This document shows, piece after piece, positions 1 through 7,322 of a DNA stretch of 32,994 bases. This DNA is from CAZTVF01 sp964616985 (GTDB taxonomy: Bacteria; Planctomycetota; Phycisphaerae; SM23-33): NCBI GenBank assembly GCA_964616985.1, contig CAZTVF010000055.1, positions 1 to 32,994 of the forward strand, in the 5' to 3' direction. The notes below the pieces were generated by a model that was not told the DNA's origin, ran no database searches, and saw only the letters and a list, made by a program, of their open reading frames with translations. The translations under genes were made by a program, and so were the position numbers. The stretch's first letter is position 1; each line of letters opens with the position of its first letter.

Positions 1-55
1 CCCAGGCCGCCGCCAAGAACGCTGGGAGGGCGGCGGTCTCGGAAGGCCGCCACCC
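1..55. repeat. Inverted pair of GGCGGCGGCCTGGG-type palindromic repeats
   Basis: Bases 1-14 read as the end of a reverse copy and bases 29-55 as a forward copy of the motif that also occurs at 26101-26131 and 28659-28746 (GGCGGCGGCCTGGGA followed by AGGCCGCCACCC). The forward copy differs at about two positions. The two inverted copies are separated by about 14 bp, as in paired REP-type elements. The left copy is cut by the window edge. Confidence 0.6.
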
Positions 56-104
56 GTCACATCACGACAAAGAACGCTGACAGCCGCATCACAGGAGACT
101 TCGC

Positions 105-1145
105 ATGCGGAACTTTTCGATCAATCGTTACTTCGCCCGCCTGGGCGAGACGTGGAAACCCGCACACCGTTTCGCGGGGGCAACCAAGGCCGACTGGCAG
201 TCGTGGCGCGGTACGCTCTACCCGGCCGTGAAGGCGTCGCGGGGCGCGGCCCCGCCGCCGGTGCCGCTGAACGCCGAGGTCCAGGCCGTGTGGGAACAGG
301 ATGGCCTGGTCAAGGAGCGCATCGTCTTCGACGTCGAGGAAGGTCTGTCGGTGGCGGCCTATCTCTTCCGCCCCACCGGCGCCAGCGGCCGCCTGCCGGC
401 AATCCTCGCCTGTCACGGCCACGGGCCCTACGGCAAGGACTCGGTGATGGGCATCGCGACGACGCCGGCGGAGAAGGCGAAGATCGACGAGCATAATTAC
501 GACTATGGCCTGCAGATGGCAAAGGCAGGCTACGCGGTGATCGCGATCGACTGGCGCGGCTTCGGCGAGCGCGACGACCGCAAGAAGCCCAACAACAACG
601 ACGTCTTCTGGGGCCGCGATCCCTGCGACACGCACTACGACCGCGCCACGCTCCTGGGTCGCACCGTCCTGGGCATGAACGTGCACGACGGCAAGCGGGC
701 CCTCGATTACCTCCTCACGCGAGACTTCGTCGACCCGAATCGAATCGGCGCGATGGGCCTGAGCTTCGGCGGCACGATGACGCTGTGGATGACGCTGATG
801 GACGAACGCATCAAGGCCGCCGACATCATCTGCTACAGCGATCGCTTCGCCGAGTTCGCCCTCACGCACGCCAACTTCTGCGGCAGCCAGGTATCGCCGG
901 GCCTCTTCGCCCTGGGCGACGTGTGCGACCTGCAGGGCCTGATCGCGCCGCGGCCGCTGCTGGTGGAGATGGGCACATACGACACGTGCTTCTACATCAA
1001 CTCCGCCCGCAAGTGTTTCACCGAGGTGGAGAAGATCTATCGCGCCGCCGGCTGCGCCGACCGCCTCGAACTCGATCTCTTCGAAGGCGGCCACGCCTGG
1101 GGCGCCAACAGGACCAAGGCCTTCTTCGCCAAGCACCTCCCCTGA
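105..1145 (+). CDS. Alpha/beta hydrolase (dienelactone hydrolase / acetyl-xylan esterase-like)
   Basis: The 346-residue protein has a serine hydrolase layout. A strand and HGHGPYG loop near residues 104-110 resembles an oxyanion-hole region, IDWRGFGERD follows at 149-158, the nucleophile elbow is GLSFGG with Ser220, the likely acid is Asp293 (GTYDTCF), and the likely catalytic His is His330 (EGGHAWG). The order and spacing fit the alpha/beta hydrolase fold. The family cleaves ester or lactone bonds, often acetyl groups on sugars, but the substrate cannot be read here. There is no signal peptide, so a cytoplasmic location is likely. The start is supported by AGGAG seven bases upstream of the ATG. 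The gene converges on tilS, with a hairpin at 1201-1232 between them. Confidence 0.85.
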   Translation: MRNFSINRYFARLGETWKPAHRFAGATKADWQSWRGTLYPAVKASRGAAPPPVPLNAEVQAVWEQDGLVKERIVFDVEEGLSVAAYLFRPTGASGRLPAILACHGHGPYGKDSVMGIATTPAEKAKIDEHNYDYGLQMAKAGYAVIAIDWRGFGERDDRKKPNNNDVFWGRDPCDTHYDRATLLGRTVLGMNVHDGKRALDYLLTRDFVDPNRIGAMGLSFGGTMTLWMTLMDERIKAADIICYSDRFAEFALTHANFCGSQVSPGLFALGDVCDLQGLIAPRPLLVEMGTYDTCFYINSARKCFTEVEKIYRAAGCADRLELDLFEGGHAWGANRTKAFFAKHLP

Positions 1146-1162
1146 CGCCCGCCGCGCGCGTG

Positions 1163-1312
1163 CCATGCTCTCATCCGGGTGCCATGCTCTTCCCAGGTGC
1201 CATGCTTTTAGGCCCATAGGGCCAAAAGCATGTTTACACTCGATGTATTCGGGACATGGGATCACGGCGATTGCACAAGCGAGCATGCCGACGCGAATAC
1301 GCGTGGCACCCA
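1163..1312. repeat. Diverged copy of the GTGCCATGC palindromic repeat family
   Basis: GTGCCATGCT occurs three times between 1163 and 1210. It is answered further on by AGCATGCCGACGCG and CGCGTGGCAC (about 1283-1312) in inverted sense. The boundaries GTGCCATGC...GCATG/GTGGCAC match the layout of the elements at 6176-6261, 20596-20654 and 32923-32994, but the interior differs, so this looks like an older or sub-family copy. Confidence 0.5.
1201..1232. terminator. Hairpin between convergent genes, possible bidirectional terminator
   Basis: CATGCTTTT-A-GGCCC, a three-base ATA loop, then GGGCCAAAAGCATG. The stem is 14 bp with a single bulged A. It lies between the 3' ends of the hydrolase gene and tilS, where a shared terminator would be expected. 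There is no long T run on either strand, so factor-independent function is uncertain. Confidence 0.5.
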
Positions 1313-1334
1313 CTCCAGGTAACCCGGCCGGAGG

Positions 1335-2762
1335 TCACTCGCGAACGACCACCCGCAGAACCTCCCTCGTGCCATCAGTGACCTTCACGCGGTCATCGAT
1401 GCGGAGCGGCCAGAGGTAGACGATCCCCAGATCGTCACAGATGCACCTCACCTGCGCGCGCCGGGCTGCCGGCAGCTTGAGATTGGTGAGAAAGTCGCTG
1501 ACGCTTGTCCTGCCGGGGGCGCCAAGCGGCACGAAGACGTCCCCCGCCCGCCGCGGCCGCACCACGAGCGGCCCCGACAGCTTGCCCGCATCGAGCAGTT
1601 CCACGCCCGCGGGCCTCGTGCGGCAGTGTTCGCCAAACGCCGCCCGGTCGAACGGCTCCACACGGCAATCGATTGTGATGCCCCCCACACGCGTCGTTCC
1701 CGGCACGTCCAGGGGCGCAGAAGATTCATCGCACGCAGCGGCGGTCTTCACAGGCCGGCCGATCACCAGACGCTCGCCCGCCCGCCGGGCCTCGTAGCCG
1801 CCGCCCAGCGCCACCGCACCGGCCGGGGCCGACAGCAGCGCCCGCAATTCCTCCAGCCGCTCGGCGCCCATCATCCGCATCGGCGCCCCCGCCTGCTCCA
1901 ACGCCAGGCGCAGCGCGTATCTCTGCACCACCGGCGGCTGCGCGAGCAGTTCAGCGCACGCCAAGGCGGCCCCCTCGGCCCCGATCGCCCCCGCCGCCGC
2001 GAGCACGGCAAGGGCCTGCTTCTCGAGCAGCCCATCGGCCTCAACCGCGGCCGCGACCAGCCGTTCCACCGCCTCCTGGGCGCGCGGGTTGAGGCGGCGC
2101 ATCAGCGGCAGCAGTTCGTGGCGGATGAAGTTTCGCCGGTAAGCTGTGTCCGCGTTGGTCGAATCGGTCCGCCACGCCAGGCCGCGATCGCGGCAGAACG
2201 CCTCGACCTCGTCGCGGTGCGTGCCGAGCAGCGGCCGCACGAGCGAGAGGCCCTCGCCCAGCTCCCGCCGCGGCGCCATCGCAGCCAGGCCGTGCAGGTG
2301 CGTCCCGCGGATGATGCGGTGCAGGGCGGTTTCGACGTTGTCATCGGCATGATGGGCGACGGCTACGTGTGTGGCGTCATATTGGGCGGCCACGCGAGCG
2401 AGGAAGGCGTATCTTGCCTCCCGGGCCGCCTCCTCGATGCCCACGCCCGCCTCGCGCGCCGCGGCGGCGACGTCCACCGTCTCGACGGCACAAGGCAGCT
2501 GCCACCGCCGCGCCAGATCGGACACGAAGGCCGCATCGGCGGCCGAGTCGGCCCGGAGATGATGATCGAGGTGCGCCACGACAAGGCGGTATTGCCGTGA
2601 CCGCATCGCGCCCAGTTCTCGCAGCGCCGCCAGCAAGGCCACGCTGTCGGCCCCGCCGCTGACGGCCACCACCACCGTCGCGCGCGACGGAATCAGAGCG
2701 TGGGCATCGATGAAGTCGCCCACCGCCTCGAGGAACGCGTTGTCATTATCGTCAGCGGTCAT
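1335..2762 (-). CDS. tilS: tRNA(Ile)-lysidine synthase TilS
   Basis: The 475-residue protein carries the N-type PP-loop AVSGGADSVALL (SGGADS at residues 35-40) that binds ATP and adenylates cytidine 34 of tRNA-Ile(CAU). The enzyme then attaches lysine so the tRNA reads AUA. Further family signs are VAHLDHHLR, VAHHADDNVET and RRNFIRHELLPLMRR. A C-terminal region with GDVFVPLGAPGRTSVSDFL corresponds to the TilS C-terminal domain. Length and domain order are normal for the family, which is usually essential. The ATG at 2762 has only a weak purine stretch (GGGAC) upstream. The gene is divergent from the membrane protein at 3044, with a strong stem-loop at 2841-2901 in the gap. Confidence 0.93.
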   Translation of the reverse strand: MTADDNDNAFLEAVGDFIDAHALIPSRATVVVAVSGGADSVALLAALRELGAMRSRQYRLVVAHLDHHLRADSAADAAFVSDLARRWQLPCAVETVDVAAAAREAGVGIEEAAREARYAFLARVAAQYDATHVAVAHHADDNVETALHRIIRGTHLHGLAAMAPRRELGEGLSLVRPLLGTHRDEVEAFCRDRGLAWRTDSTNADTAYRRNFIRHELLPLMRRLNPRAQEAVERLVAAAVEADGLLEKQALAVLAAAGAIGAEGAALACAELLAQPPVVQRYALRLALEQAGAPMRMMGAERLEELRALLSAPAGAVALGGGYEARRAGERLVIGRPVKTAAACDESSAPLDVPGTTRVGGITIDCRVEPFDRAAFGEHCRTRPAGVELLDAGKLSGPLVVRPRRAGDVFVPLGAPGRTSVSDFLTNLKLPAARRAQVRCICDDLGIVYLWPLRIDDRVKVTDGTREVLRVVVRE

Positions 2763-2840
2763 CGCCGTCCCGTTCGTCGCGTGCGATGCATTCGGTCTTC
2801 AGGCACGTAAGAACTCCACGCAAGGCAGACCTCGGAAACT

Positions 2841-2901
2841 CGCTCGCTTTTCGGCGCCGTTACCCATCGGCGAAATCCAAGACAGTGCCGAAAGGCGAGC
2901 G
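2841..2901. other. Long stem-loop in the tilS upstream gap
   Basis: CGCTCGCTTTTCGGC (2841-2855) pairs with GCCGAAAGGCGAGCG (2887-2901), a 15-bp stem with one G-T wobble and a 31-base loop. It lies about 80 bases upstream of tilS and before the promoter predicted for the 3044 gene, so if transcribed it would most likely be in a tilS leader. Read on the minus strand it shares GGCTATCGCT[CT]GCCTT with a sequence near 29710. Confidence 0.4.
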
Positions 2902-2983
2902 ATAGCCCGCCCGTTGGATTCCCGATGCCTTCTTGTGCGTGCAACTCATAGGAACGCACCCGTCGCGGGGCGAGCTCTGCATC

Positions 2984-3011
2984 TTGCCACTTCGCCGCGT
3001 TCGGATATACT
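2984..3011 (+). promoter_or_regulatory. Predicted sigma70-type promoter for the 3044 membrane protein gene
   Basis: TTGCCA (2984-2989) and TATACT (3006-3011) are separated by 16 bases. Both boxes are one mismatch from consensus, and the expected start of transcription is about 25 bases before the ATG at 3044. Confidence 0.5.
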
Positions 3012-3043
3012 AACCGGTTTGTCCCATCGAGAAAACGCATCGT

Positions 3044-4705
3044 ATGCGACCAACACCGAAGTCCCGTCATATTCTCGCCCTGGCGCTGCTGGCCGCGACC
3101 GCGGCCGGCGCGGCGTTGCTGGCGTGGCAGGACGACCGCCTCAGCGAGGAGCAATACCGCGCGGCGGCCGCCTCGGTGAAACGTCACGAGCCCGCCTTGA
3201 TGACGCGGGACATCCTCTACGGCGACAGCGGCATCTGGCGTCTCCAAAGCCCCGCCTACGCCCGCGTCTACGACTTGCTGATGGACCTCACCGGCCACCG
3301 CAATGAACTGCTGCCCTTCCGCATCATGACGCCGGTCGTTGTCTTCATCTACCTCTGCGGAATGTACGCCCTGCTGCTCCGCCAGACGCTCAGCTGGTCC
3401 GTCTCGGTCTTCATGTCGATCGTCAGCTCCACCGTCGTCTTCACGATGGGAGGCGCGTACTGGGGCGTGGGGTCGCTGGCGTCGATCCAGCCCGGCGCGA
3501 TCTGCATGGCCGTCGCCCCGGTGCTGGTGCTGATGTACCTCAAGCATATCGAGGGCTGGCAGATCCTGATCGTCTTCGCCGCCGCGGGCGTCCTGGGAAA
3601 CATCCACGTCGAGACGGCCATGAACCTCGTCATCGTGCTGCTGCTGGCGTACGTGGCACAGCACCACTTCTCGCTGAAGTCGTGGATCCTGGCCGGGGCC
3701 TGCTTCGTGGCCGCCACGATCGCGGCCTCGCCTTACCTGCTGTATTTCTACACGATCCAGGAGCAGATCGCGCCCGCCCACGCCGCCGTCTCGGCCGCCA
3801 CGGCGTCGGCGGCCATTCGCCTGGCCGACTGGGAAGTGCTGTACCCCGAGATGCTGGGCAACCTGCTGAGTTGGGCGCCGCTGGCGGCGGTGCTGGTGGT
3901 TGCCGCCGCGGCGGCCTTGTTCCGCATCGAGCGGTTCCAGACGCGCGACCTGGGCTTCTGGGTCATCGTCATGATGTCGTCGATGGCGGTGGCCTTCGGC
4001 CTGCAGGGCGTCAGCCAGGCGTGGGGCCTGGCGTTCAACACCGCCCCGCCGATCCTGGGGTTTCTCAAGGCATCGGCCTTGGTTATGCTGCCCCTGTACG
4101 TGCTGATGGGGCAAGCCCTGACGAACCTCTTCCGCATCCTTCCCGACCACCGCGCGCAGATCCGCTGGACGTGCGCCGCCTTCGCGCTGGCGTGGATGGT
4201 TCCCTCCGACGGTCTTCGCGTTGCCCGTTACGGCGTGACCGACACCGTCACGATGTTCATGATCGAGGGCAGCAAGCCGCGCTACGTCCAGAAGCATCAC
4301 GAGCGGGCCGACGAGCGCCGCGAGCTGCAGAACATCGCACGCTGGGCCAGCCAGAACACCGATCCCAACTCCGTCTTCATCGTCGACCAGATGGAGTTCC
4401 GCCTCTTCGCCCGCCGCGCTGTCGTCACCACGCGCGACGACTTTGCCTCCGTCTACCACCTCGCCCCGTGGCGACTGGAGGAGTGGCTGCGGCTGATGAC
4501 CGAGCAGCGAAAGGCCATGACCGCCGCCGGGCATGAGGACTCGCAGATGGCGGCCCTGGTGAACGCCCTGTCGCAGCGGCCGCCCTTCGAGGCCACGCCG
4601 CAATGGTTCACCGTGCTTCGCGTGGGCGAGGATGCCTCGGCCACGCTGCGTCCCATCGCCTCGGAGGCGTGGGGCAAGTACTACCAGATCTATCCGGTTC
4701 GATAG
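3044..4705 (+). CDS. Polytopic membrane protein of unknown function
   Basis: The family of this 553-residue protein was not recognised. One hydrophobic N-terminal segment (about residues 8-28) is followed by a soluble stretch of about 70 residues containing LMTRDILYGDSGIW. Then comes a run of about eight or nine hydrophobic segments between residues 100 and 390, and a C-terminal soluble domain of about 150 residues rich in Arg, Trp and acidic residues. A large loop after the first helix, a multi-helix core and a soluble tail would suit a GT-C-type glycosyltransferase or an O-antigen/polymer-associated protein, but no diagnostic motif was seen, so this is only a suggestion. The start rests on the promoter at 2984-3011 rather than on a clear Shine-Dalgarno sequence. 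Confidence 0.8.
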   Translation: MRPTPKSRHILALALLAATAAGAALLAWQDDRLSEEQYRAAAASVKRHEPALMTRDILYGDSGIWRLQSPAYARVYDLLMDLTGHRNELLPFRIMTPVVVFIYLCGMYALLLRQTLSWSVSVFMSIVSSTVVFTMGGAYWGVGSLASIQPGAICMAVAPVLVLMYLKHIEGWQILIVFAAAGVLGNIHVETAMNLVIVLLLAYVAQHHFSLKSWILAGACFVAATIAASPYLLYFYTIQEQIAPAHAAVSAATASAAIRLADWEVLYPEMLGNLLSWAPLAAVLVVAAAAALFRIERFQTRDLGFWVIVMMSSMAVAFGLQGVSQAWGLAFNTAPPILGFLKASALVMLPLYVLMGQALTNLFRILPDHRAQIRWTCAAFALAWMVPSDGLRVARYGVTDTVTMFMIEGSKPRYVQKHHERADERRELQNIARWASQNTDPNSVFIVDQMEFRLFARRAVVTTRDDFASVYHLAPWRLEEWLRLMTEQRKAMTAAGHEDSQMAALVNALSQRPPFEATPQWFTVLRVGEDASATLRPIASEAWGKYYQIYPVR

Positions 4706-4743
4706 ATTTGCCGCCGCCCCTGCCGAGAGGTCGCCGCGGCGGC

Positions 4744-4749
4744 TAGAAT
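4744..4749 (+). promoter_or_regulatory. TAGAAT -10-like box upstream of the lipoprotein gene
   Basis: TAGAAT lies 30 bases before the ATG at 4780, inside the short gap after the previous stop. No good -35 box was found 16-18 bases upstream. The same hexamer precedes several other genes in the window. Confidence 0.3.
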
Positions 4750-4779
4750 TCCACCACAGTCTTGATAAGGAAACGTTGC

Positions 4780-5352
4780 ATGAAGAACTCGACTTGGATG
4801 ATTGCGTTGCTGTCGCTCGCCTGCCTGCTGCCCGCACAGGGCTGCATCGGCCGGGCTATTTCCGAAGGCGTCGGGGTCGTCACCGGGGCCAAGGGCTCCT
4901 ACATGGCATTGCAGCCCGTGGCGCCTACACCCAAGAGCACGGCGCTGGTCGAGTACACGGTGTTCGAGCTGTCACGTTTCGACGTGGACGCCGGTCTGCA
5001 GATCCCCGTCGCCTTCACCGATGCCTTCCCGCACAAGTTCCGCCACGAGCTCATCCGCCAGAAGTTCCCGGCCGCCGAGGGCAACAAGACCCTCGTGATC
5101 CGCGGGCGCATCATGCACTACGAGTCGGCCGGCATGATGGGGCAGCTCTTTGGACCGTTCGAGGAAGTCGTCACCCGCGTGGAACTGGTGGACAAGACCA
5201 GCGGCCGCGTGCTGGGTGTGGCCAACTGCATCGGCCGCAGCCAGGAAAGCGTCAACAAGGGCCCCGAAGACAAGGCCGAGGGCCTGGCCAAGGGCATCGT
5301 CTCGTGGATCCGCAGCAATCGCGGCATGGCCGACGAGAAAGACAACGACTGA
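4780..5352 (+). CDS. Lipoprotein with DUF4410-like domain
   Basis: The protein has 190 residues. Its N-terminus (MKNSTWMIALLSLACLLPAQGC) is a lipoprotein signal, with the lipobox cysteine at residue 22. The mature part, FELSRFDVDAGLQIP, then AFPHKFRHELIRQKFP, LVIRGRIMHYESAG, VTRVELVDKTSGRVLGVANC and GLAKGIVSWIRSNRG, follows the pattern of DUF4410-type proteins (strand-rich core around a conserved helix, GRVLG turn, final amphipathic helix). The function of that family is unknown. The ATG at 4780 is preferred because AAGG lies nine bases upstream; an upstream in-frame codon would only add six residues before the signal peptide. It is probably anchored in the inner or outer membrane facing the periplasm. 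Confidence 0.8.
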   Translation: MKNSTWMIALLSLACLLPAQGCIGRAISEGVGVVTGAKGSYMALQPVAPTPKSTALVEYTVFELSRFDVDAGLQIPVAFTDAFPHKFRHELIRQKFPAAEGNKTLVIRGRIMHYESAGMMGQLFGPFEEVVTRVELVDKTSGRVLGVANCIGRSQESVNKGPEDKAEGLAKGIVSWIRSNRGMADEKDND

Positions 5353-5368
5353 CGCGCCTTCGCCTCCG

Positions 5369-5544
5369 CCAGTGCCGCCAACTGTGTGTAGGGCATGCAG
5401 GTTCTGGCCCGCAGGGACAGGTTCTGCATGCCGCGGTGTGTTCCTGGCGCCGCGCGTGTTGGAGATGCTCAACGGCATGCAGGACCTTCCCTTTCGGGAG
5501 GAACCTGCATGCCCTACCCTTCGCCCCAGGCCAGTGCCGCCAAC
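5369..5544. repeat. MITE-like inverted-repeat element flanked by 14-bp direct repeats
   Basis: Perfect 17-bp inverted repeats, GTAGGGCATGCAGGTTC at 5388-5404 and its complement at 5501-5517, bound a 130-bp block. Inside are two smaller hairpins built on GCATGCAG/CTGCATGC (about 5393-5431, and about 5474-5514 overlapping the right repeat). The block is flanked by the exact 14-bp direct repeat CCAGTGCCGCCAAC at 5369-5382 and 5531-5544. The layout resembles a non-autonomous mobile element or a paired REP element. It has no coding capacity and fills the gap between the lipoprotein and CBS genes. Confidence 0.6.
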
Positions 5545-5624
5545 ATTGCCTCGCTAGTCAACCCCGCGGCCGGCTGTGCCGATATGACGTGCATCGGGTG
5601 CGTTCATAGCCGGAGTCAGCCGTA

Positions 5625-6134
5625 ATGACGATTGTGAAGCAGATAGAGAGACTGGCGAAGTCCCGCGGCAAGGTCCACAGCATTGCCGCCGACGCCACTA
5701 TCACCGCCGCCGCCATCGCGATGCGCGACCACCAGGTCGGCTCGCTCGTGGTGCTCGATGACACGCGCAAAATCGCGGGCCTGGTCACCGAGCGCGACAT
5801 CATCAACAAGGTCGTCTCACACGGCCAGGCCGCACAGACCGTCCGCGTTGCCGCCATCATGACGCGGAAGATCATTTCCTGCACCGGCGAGACCACCATC
5901 GAACACGCCCGCGAGCTGATGGCCGCACACGGCATCCGCCACCTGCCGATCATCGAGAACGGGCACGTCATCGGCATGATCTCCAGCCGCGACATCATCG
6001 CCCAGGAGCTGTCCGACGTCCGCGCGGTCGTCCGCCACCAGAGCCGCCTGCTGCAGGACCTCGAGCACGACCACCCGGGCATCACCAGCGTCCATCGCGA
6101 CCGCGGCGGCAGGATCGTCATCGCCGGCGGATAG
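5625..6134 (+). CDS. Two-CBS-domain protein
   Basis: The 169-residue protein consists almost entirely of a CBS pair. CBS1 spans about residues 10-70 (ATITAAAIAMRDHQVGSLVV, then GLVTERDIINKVV) and CBS2 about residues 75-130 (MTRKIISCTGETTIEHAREL, then GIRHLPIIENGHVIGMISSRDII). A short Arg/His-rich tail follows. The two ...RDI turns are typical adenosine-ligand binding positions. Stand-alone CBS pairs usually sense AMP, ATP or related ligands and regulate a partner enzyme; the partner is not evident here. GGAG lies nine bases before the ATG. The protein is cytoplasmic. Confidence 0.9.
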   Translation: MTIVKQIERLAKSRGKVHSIAADATITAAAIAMRDHQVGSLVVLDDTRKIAGLVTERDIINKVVSHGQAAQTVRVAAIMTRKIISCTGETTIEHARELMAAHGIRHLPIIENGHVIGMISSRDIIAQELSDVRAVVRHQSRLLQDLEHDHPGITSVHRDRGGRIVIAGG

Positions 6135-6175
6135 CCCCGCGGCAGCACCTGCCGCTGCTCGGCCGGGGTTCATGC

Positions 6176-6261
6176 GTGCCATGCCGAAGCGTACCCGCGC
6201 CGGCATGCTTGGCCGAGGCACGCCGGCGCGTCGCAAACAACGCGACGCTTCGGCATGGCAC
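6176..6261. repeat. Complete GTGCCATGCCGAAGCG palindromic element
   Basis: The 86-bp element begins with GTGCCATGCCGAAGCG (6176-6191) and ends with the exact complement CGCTTCGGCATGGCAC (6246-6261). The interior holds inner inverted segments such as GCCGGCATGC. Read on the minus strand it matches the elements at 20596-20654 and 32933-32994 nearly base for base, including GTCGCG followed by TTTGCGACGCGCCGG. It lies between the CBS gene and the small Cys-rich gene. Confidence 0.75.
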
Positions 6262-6276
6262 CCAGCAGAATCAGTG

Positions 6277-6495
6277 TCAAACCGCTTGGTCCTTCGCCCC
6301 CGAACGGCTGGCCGCCTTGGTCTTCTTCCACTCACAAGGGGCATTCTTGTTCACCAGCCGCTTGAGCTTCTTGCAGTAGACGGGGCACATGGTGCGGCAC
6401 AGGCCGGCGGAGTCGGCGGGCGGGAACTCACTGAACGGACAGCGGAAGCTGCAGATATCCGGGATGGACGGAGTCTTGGAAGGTTTCGCTTTCAT
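6277..6495 (-). CDS. Small cysteine-rich protein, unknown function
   Basis: The 72-residue product has six cysteines at positions 15, 19, 33, 37, 41 and 54 in the pattern CxxxC, then CxxxCxxxC, then a lone Cys before a Lys-rich tail. No signal peptide or membrane segment is visible, so a small metal- or Fe-S-binding cytoplasmic protein is plausible. The family was not recognised. The ATG at 6495 was taken as the start; there is no clear Shine-Dalgarno sequence, and a TTG at 6516 could add seven residues. It is a gene rather than a shadow frame because the regular cysteine spacing is unlikely by chance, no better frame overlaps it, and the sequence is less GC-rich than its neighbours. Confidence 0.55.
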   Translation of the reverse strand: MKAKPSKTPSIPDICSFRCPFSEFPPADSAGLCRTMCPVYCKKLKRLVNKNAPCEWKKTKAASRSGAKDQAV

Positions 6496-6606
6496 ATCAT
6501 TCGGTACGGTCCGCAAGGCGGTGCGGACGCGACGGACTGATTCAGCCTATCGGCGTCTCCAGAGGGGGCTTCGTTGACGGCGATGCAGAAGGGCGACCTT
6601 AAGTCG

Positions 6607-6834
6607 TCAGATCTTAGATCTCTTGCGAGCCTTTGGCGTCTCTTTTCGAAGTTTGCCCGCATTGGGGCGCCCATGTGTCGGAGGCAGATGAGCCTTCAGG
6701 CCCGCCTTCTGTTCGAGCCGCTTCATGCCGTCCTTGATGAAGGCGGTCCGCTCCGCAGGCGTCATCTTGGATAGCTTCGCGTCCAACTCATCTCGGATCC
6801 GCCAGACTTCAAGTTGTGCCTTACTGATTGTCAT
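6607..6834 (-). CDS. Small PIN-partner protein, putative antitoxin
   Basis: The 75-residue, highly charged protein has an N-terminal helix (MTISKAQLEVWRIRDELDAK) followed by MTPAERTAFIKDGMKRLEQ and a basic tail ending ARKRSKI. Its gene overlaps the 3' end of the PIN-domain gene by 14 bp and has its own GGAGG nine bases before the ATG at 6834. Translational coupling and the small charged product suggest the antitoxin or partner of the PIN protein. No DNA-binding fold could be assigned. The order toxin first, partner second is the reverse of most VapBC pairs. A TTG two codons upstream is a possible alternative start. Confidence 0.6.
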   Translation of the reverse strand: MTISKAQLEVWRIRDELDAKLSKMTPAERTAFIKDGMKRLEQKAGLKAHLPPTHGRPNAGKLRKETPKARKRSKI

Positions 6835-7309
6835 TGCCAAACACCTCCGGCGGCGAAATGATATCGAGCGTTCTCAGATACCCCATGATAGCGTTGACAG
6901 CATTGATCTTTCGCCTCTTGGGCAGACTGACCATATGGCGGTAGTTCCAGCTTACCAAGGCGTCCAATTCGTGTACCGTGGCCAGTGCGGCATGCATTGC
7001 GTCGGCTAGTTTGGATGGAGGAACTGCACCAAGCCTCAGGTATTCGGCGGCCAACTCCTGGACGCCGGGAACATCCTCTATGTTGGTTGGCCGAATACGG
7101 GCCAGCAATTCCACGAACATCCGCGCCTTCCTCGACTCCGCTCCGGCTAGCTCCAGCCCGACGAGACTGCTGATAACAAGCTCGACTTCATCGCGAACGG
7201 CGAGGCATCGGTCAAAGAAGGCAATCGTTTCGGCCCTGCGCTCCGGAGCGTCATCAGCATAGTAATGCGACCATACCGAAGTCTCTATATATAGTCGAAG
7301 CACTGCCAT
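6821..7309 (-). CDS. PIN-domain nuclease, VapC-like toxin
   Basis: The 162-residue protein shows a PIN layout: LYIETSVWSHYY with Glu9 at the first acidic position, Glu53 in VGLELAGA, Asp103 in LADAMHAALA, and VSWNYRHMV with Asn122. PIN domains use three or four acidic residues to hold Mg2+/Mn2+ and cut RNA, often as toxins. The first acidic residue is Glu where classical VapC has Asp, which occurs in a recognisable subfamily beginning YIETSV. Start: GAGGT five bases before the ATG. The gene begins 13 bp after the stop of the shell-protein gene pduT and overlaps the small partner gene, so these genes may share a transcript. Confidence 0.85.
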   Translation of the reverse strand: MAVLRLYIETSVWSHYYADDAPERRAETIAFFDRCLAVRDEVELVISSLVGLELAGAESRKARMFVELLARIRPTNIEDVPGVQELAAEYLRLGAVPPSKLADAMHAALATVHELDALVSWNYRHMVSLPKRRKINAVNAIMGYLRTLDIISPPEVFGNDNQ

Positions 7310-7322
7310 CGGGACCTCGCCA

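Noticed and set aside
57..1313. 418-codon open frame on the minus strand
   Set aside because: Antisense to the hydrolase, which has a complete catalytic triad. The frame also runs through a palindromic repeat.
2759..4837. 692-codon open frame on the minus strand
   Set aside because: It runs antisense through the membrane protein gene, is rich in Arg, His, Gly and Gln as GC-rich shadow frames are, and matches no family. The plus-strand protein has coherent membrane segments.
6172..6540. 122-codon plus-strand frame starting in the palindromic element
   Set aside because: It is the repeat read through plus the antisense of the Cys-rich gene. No ribosome site or family signal.
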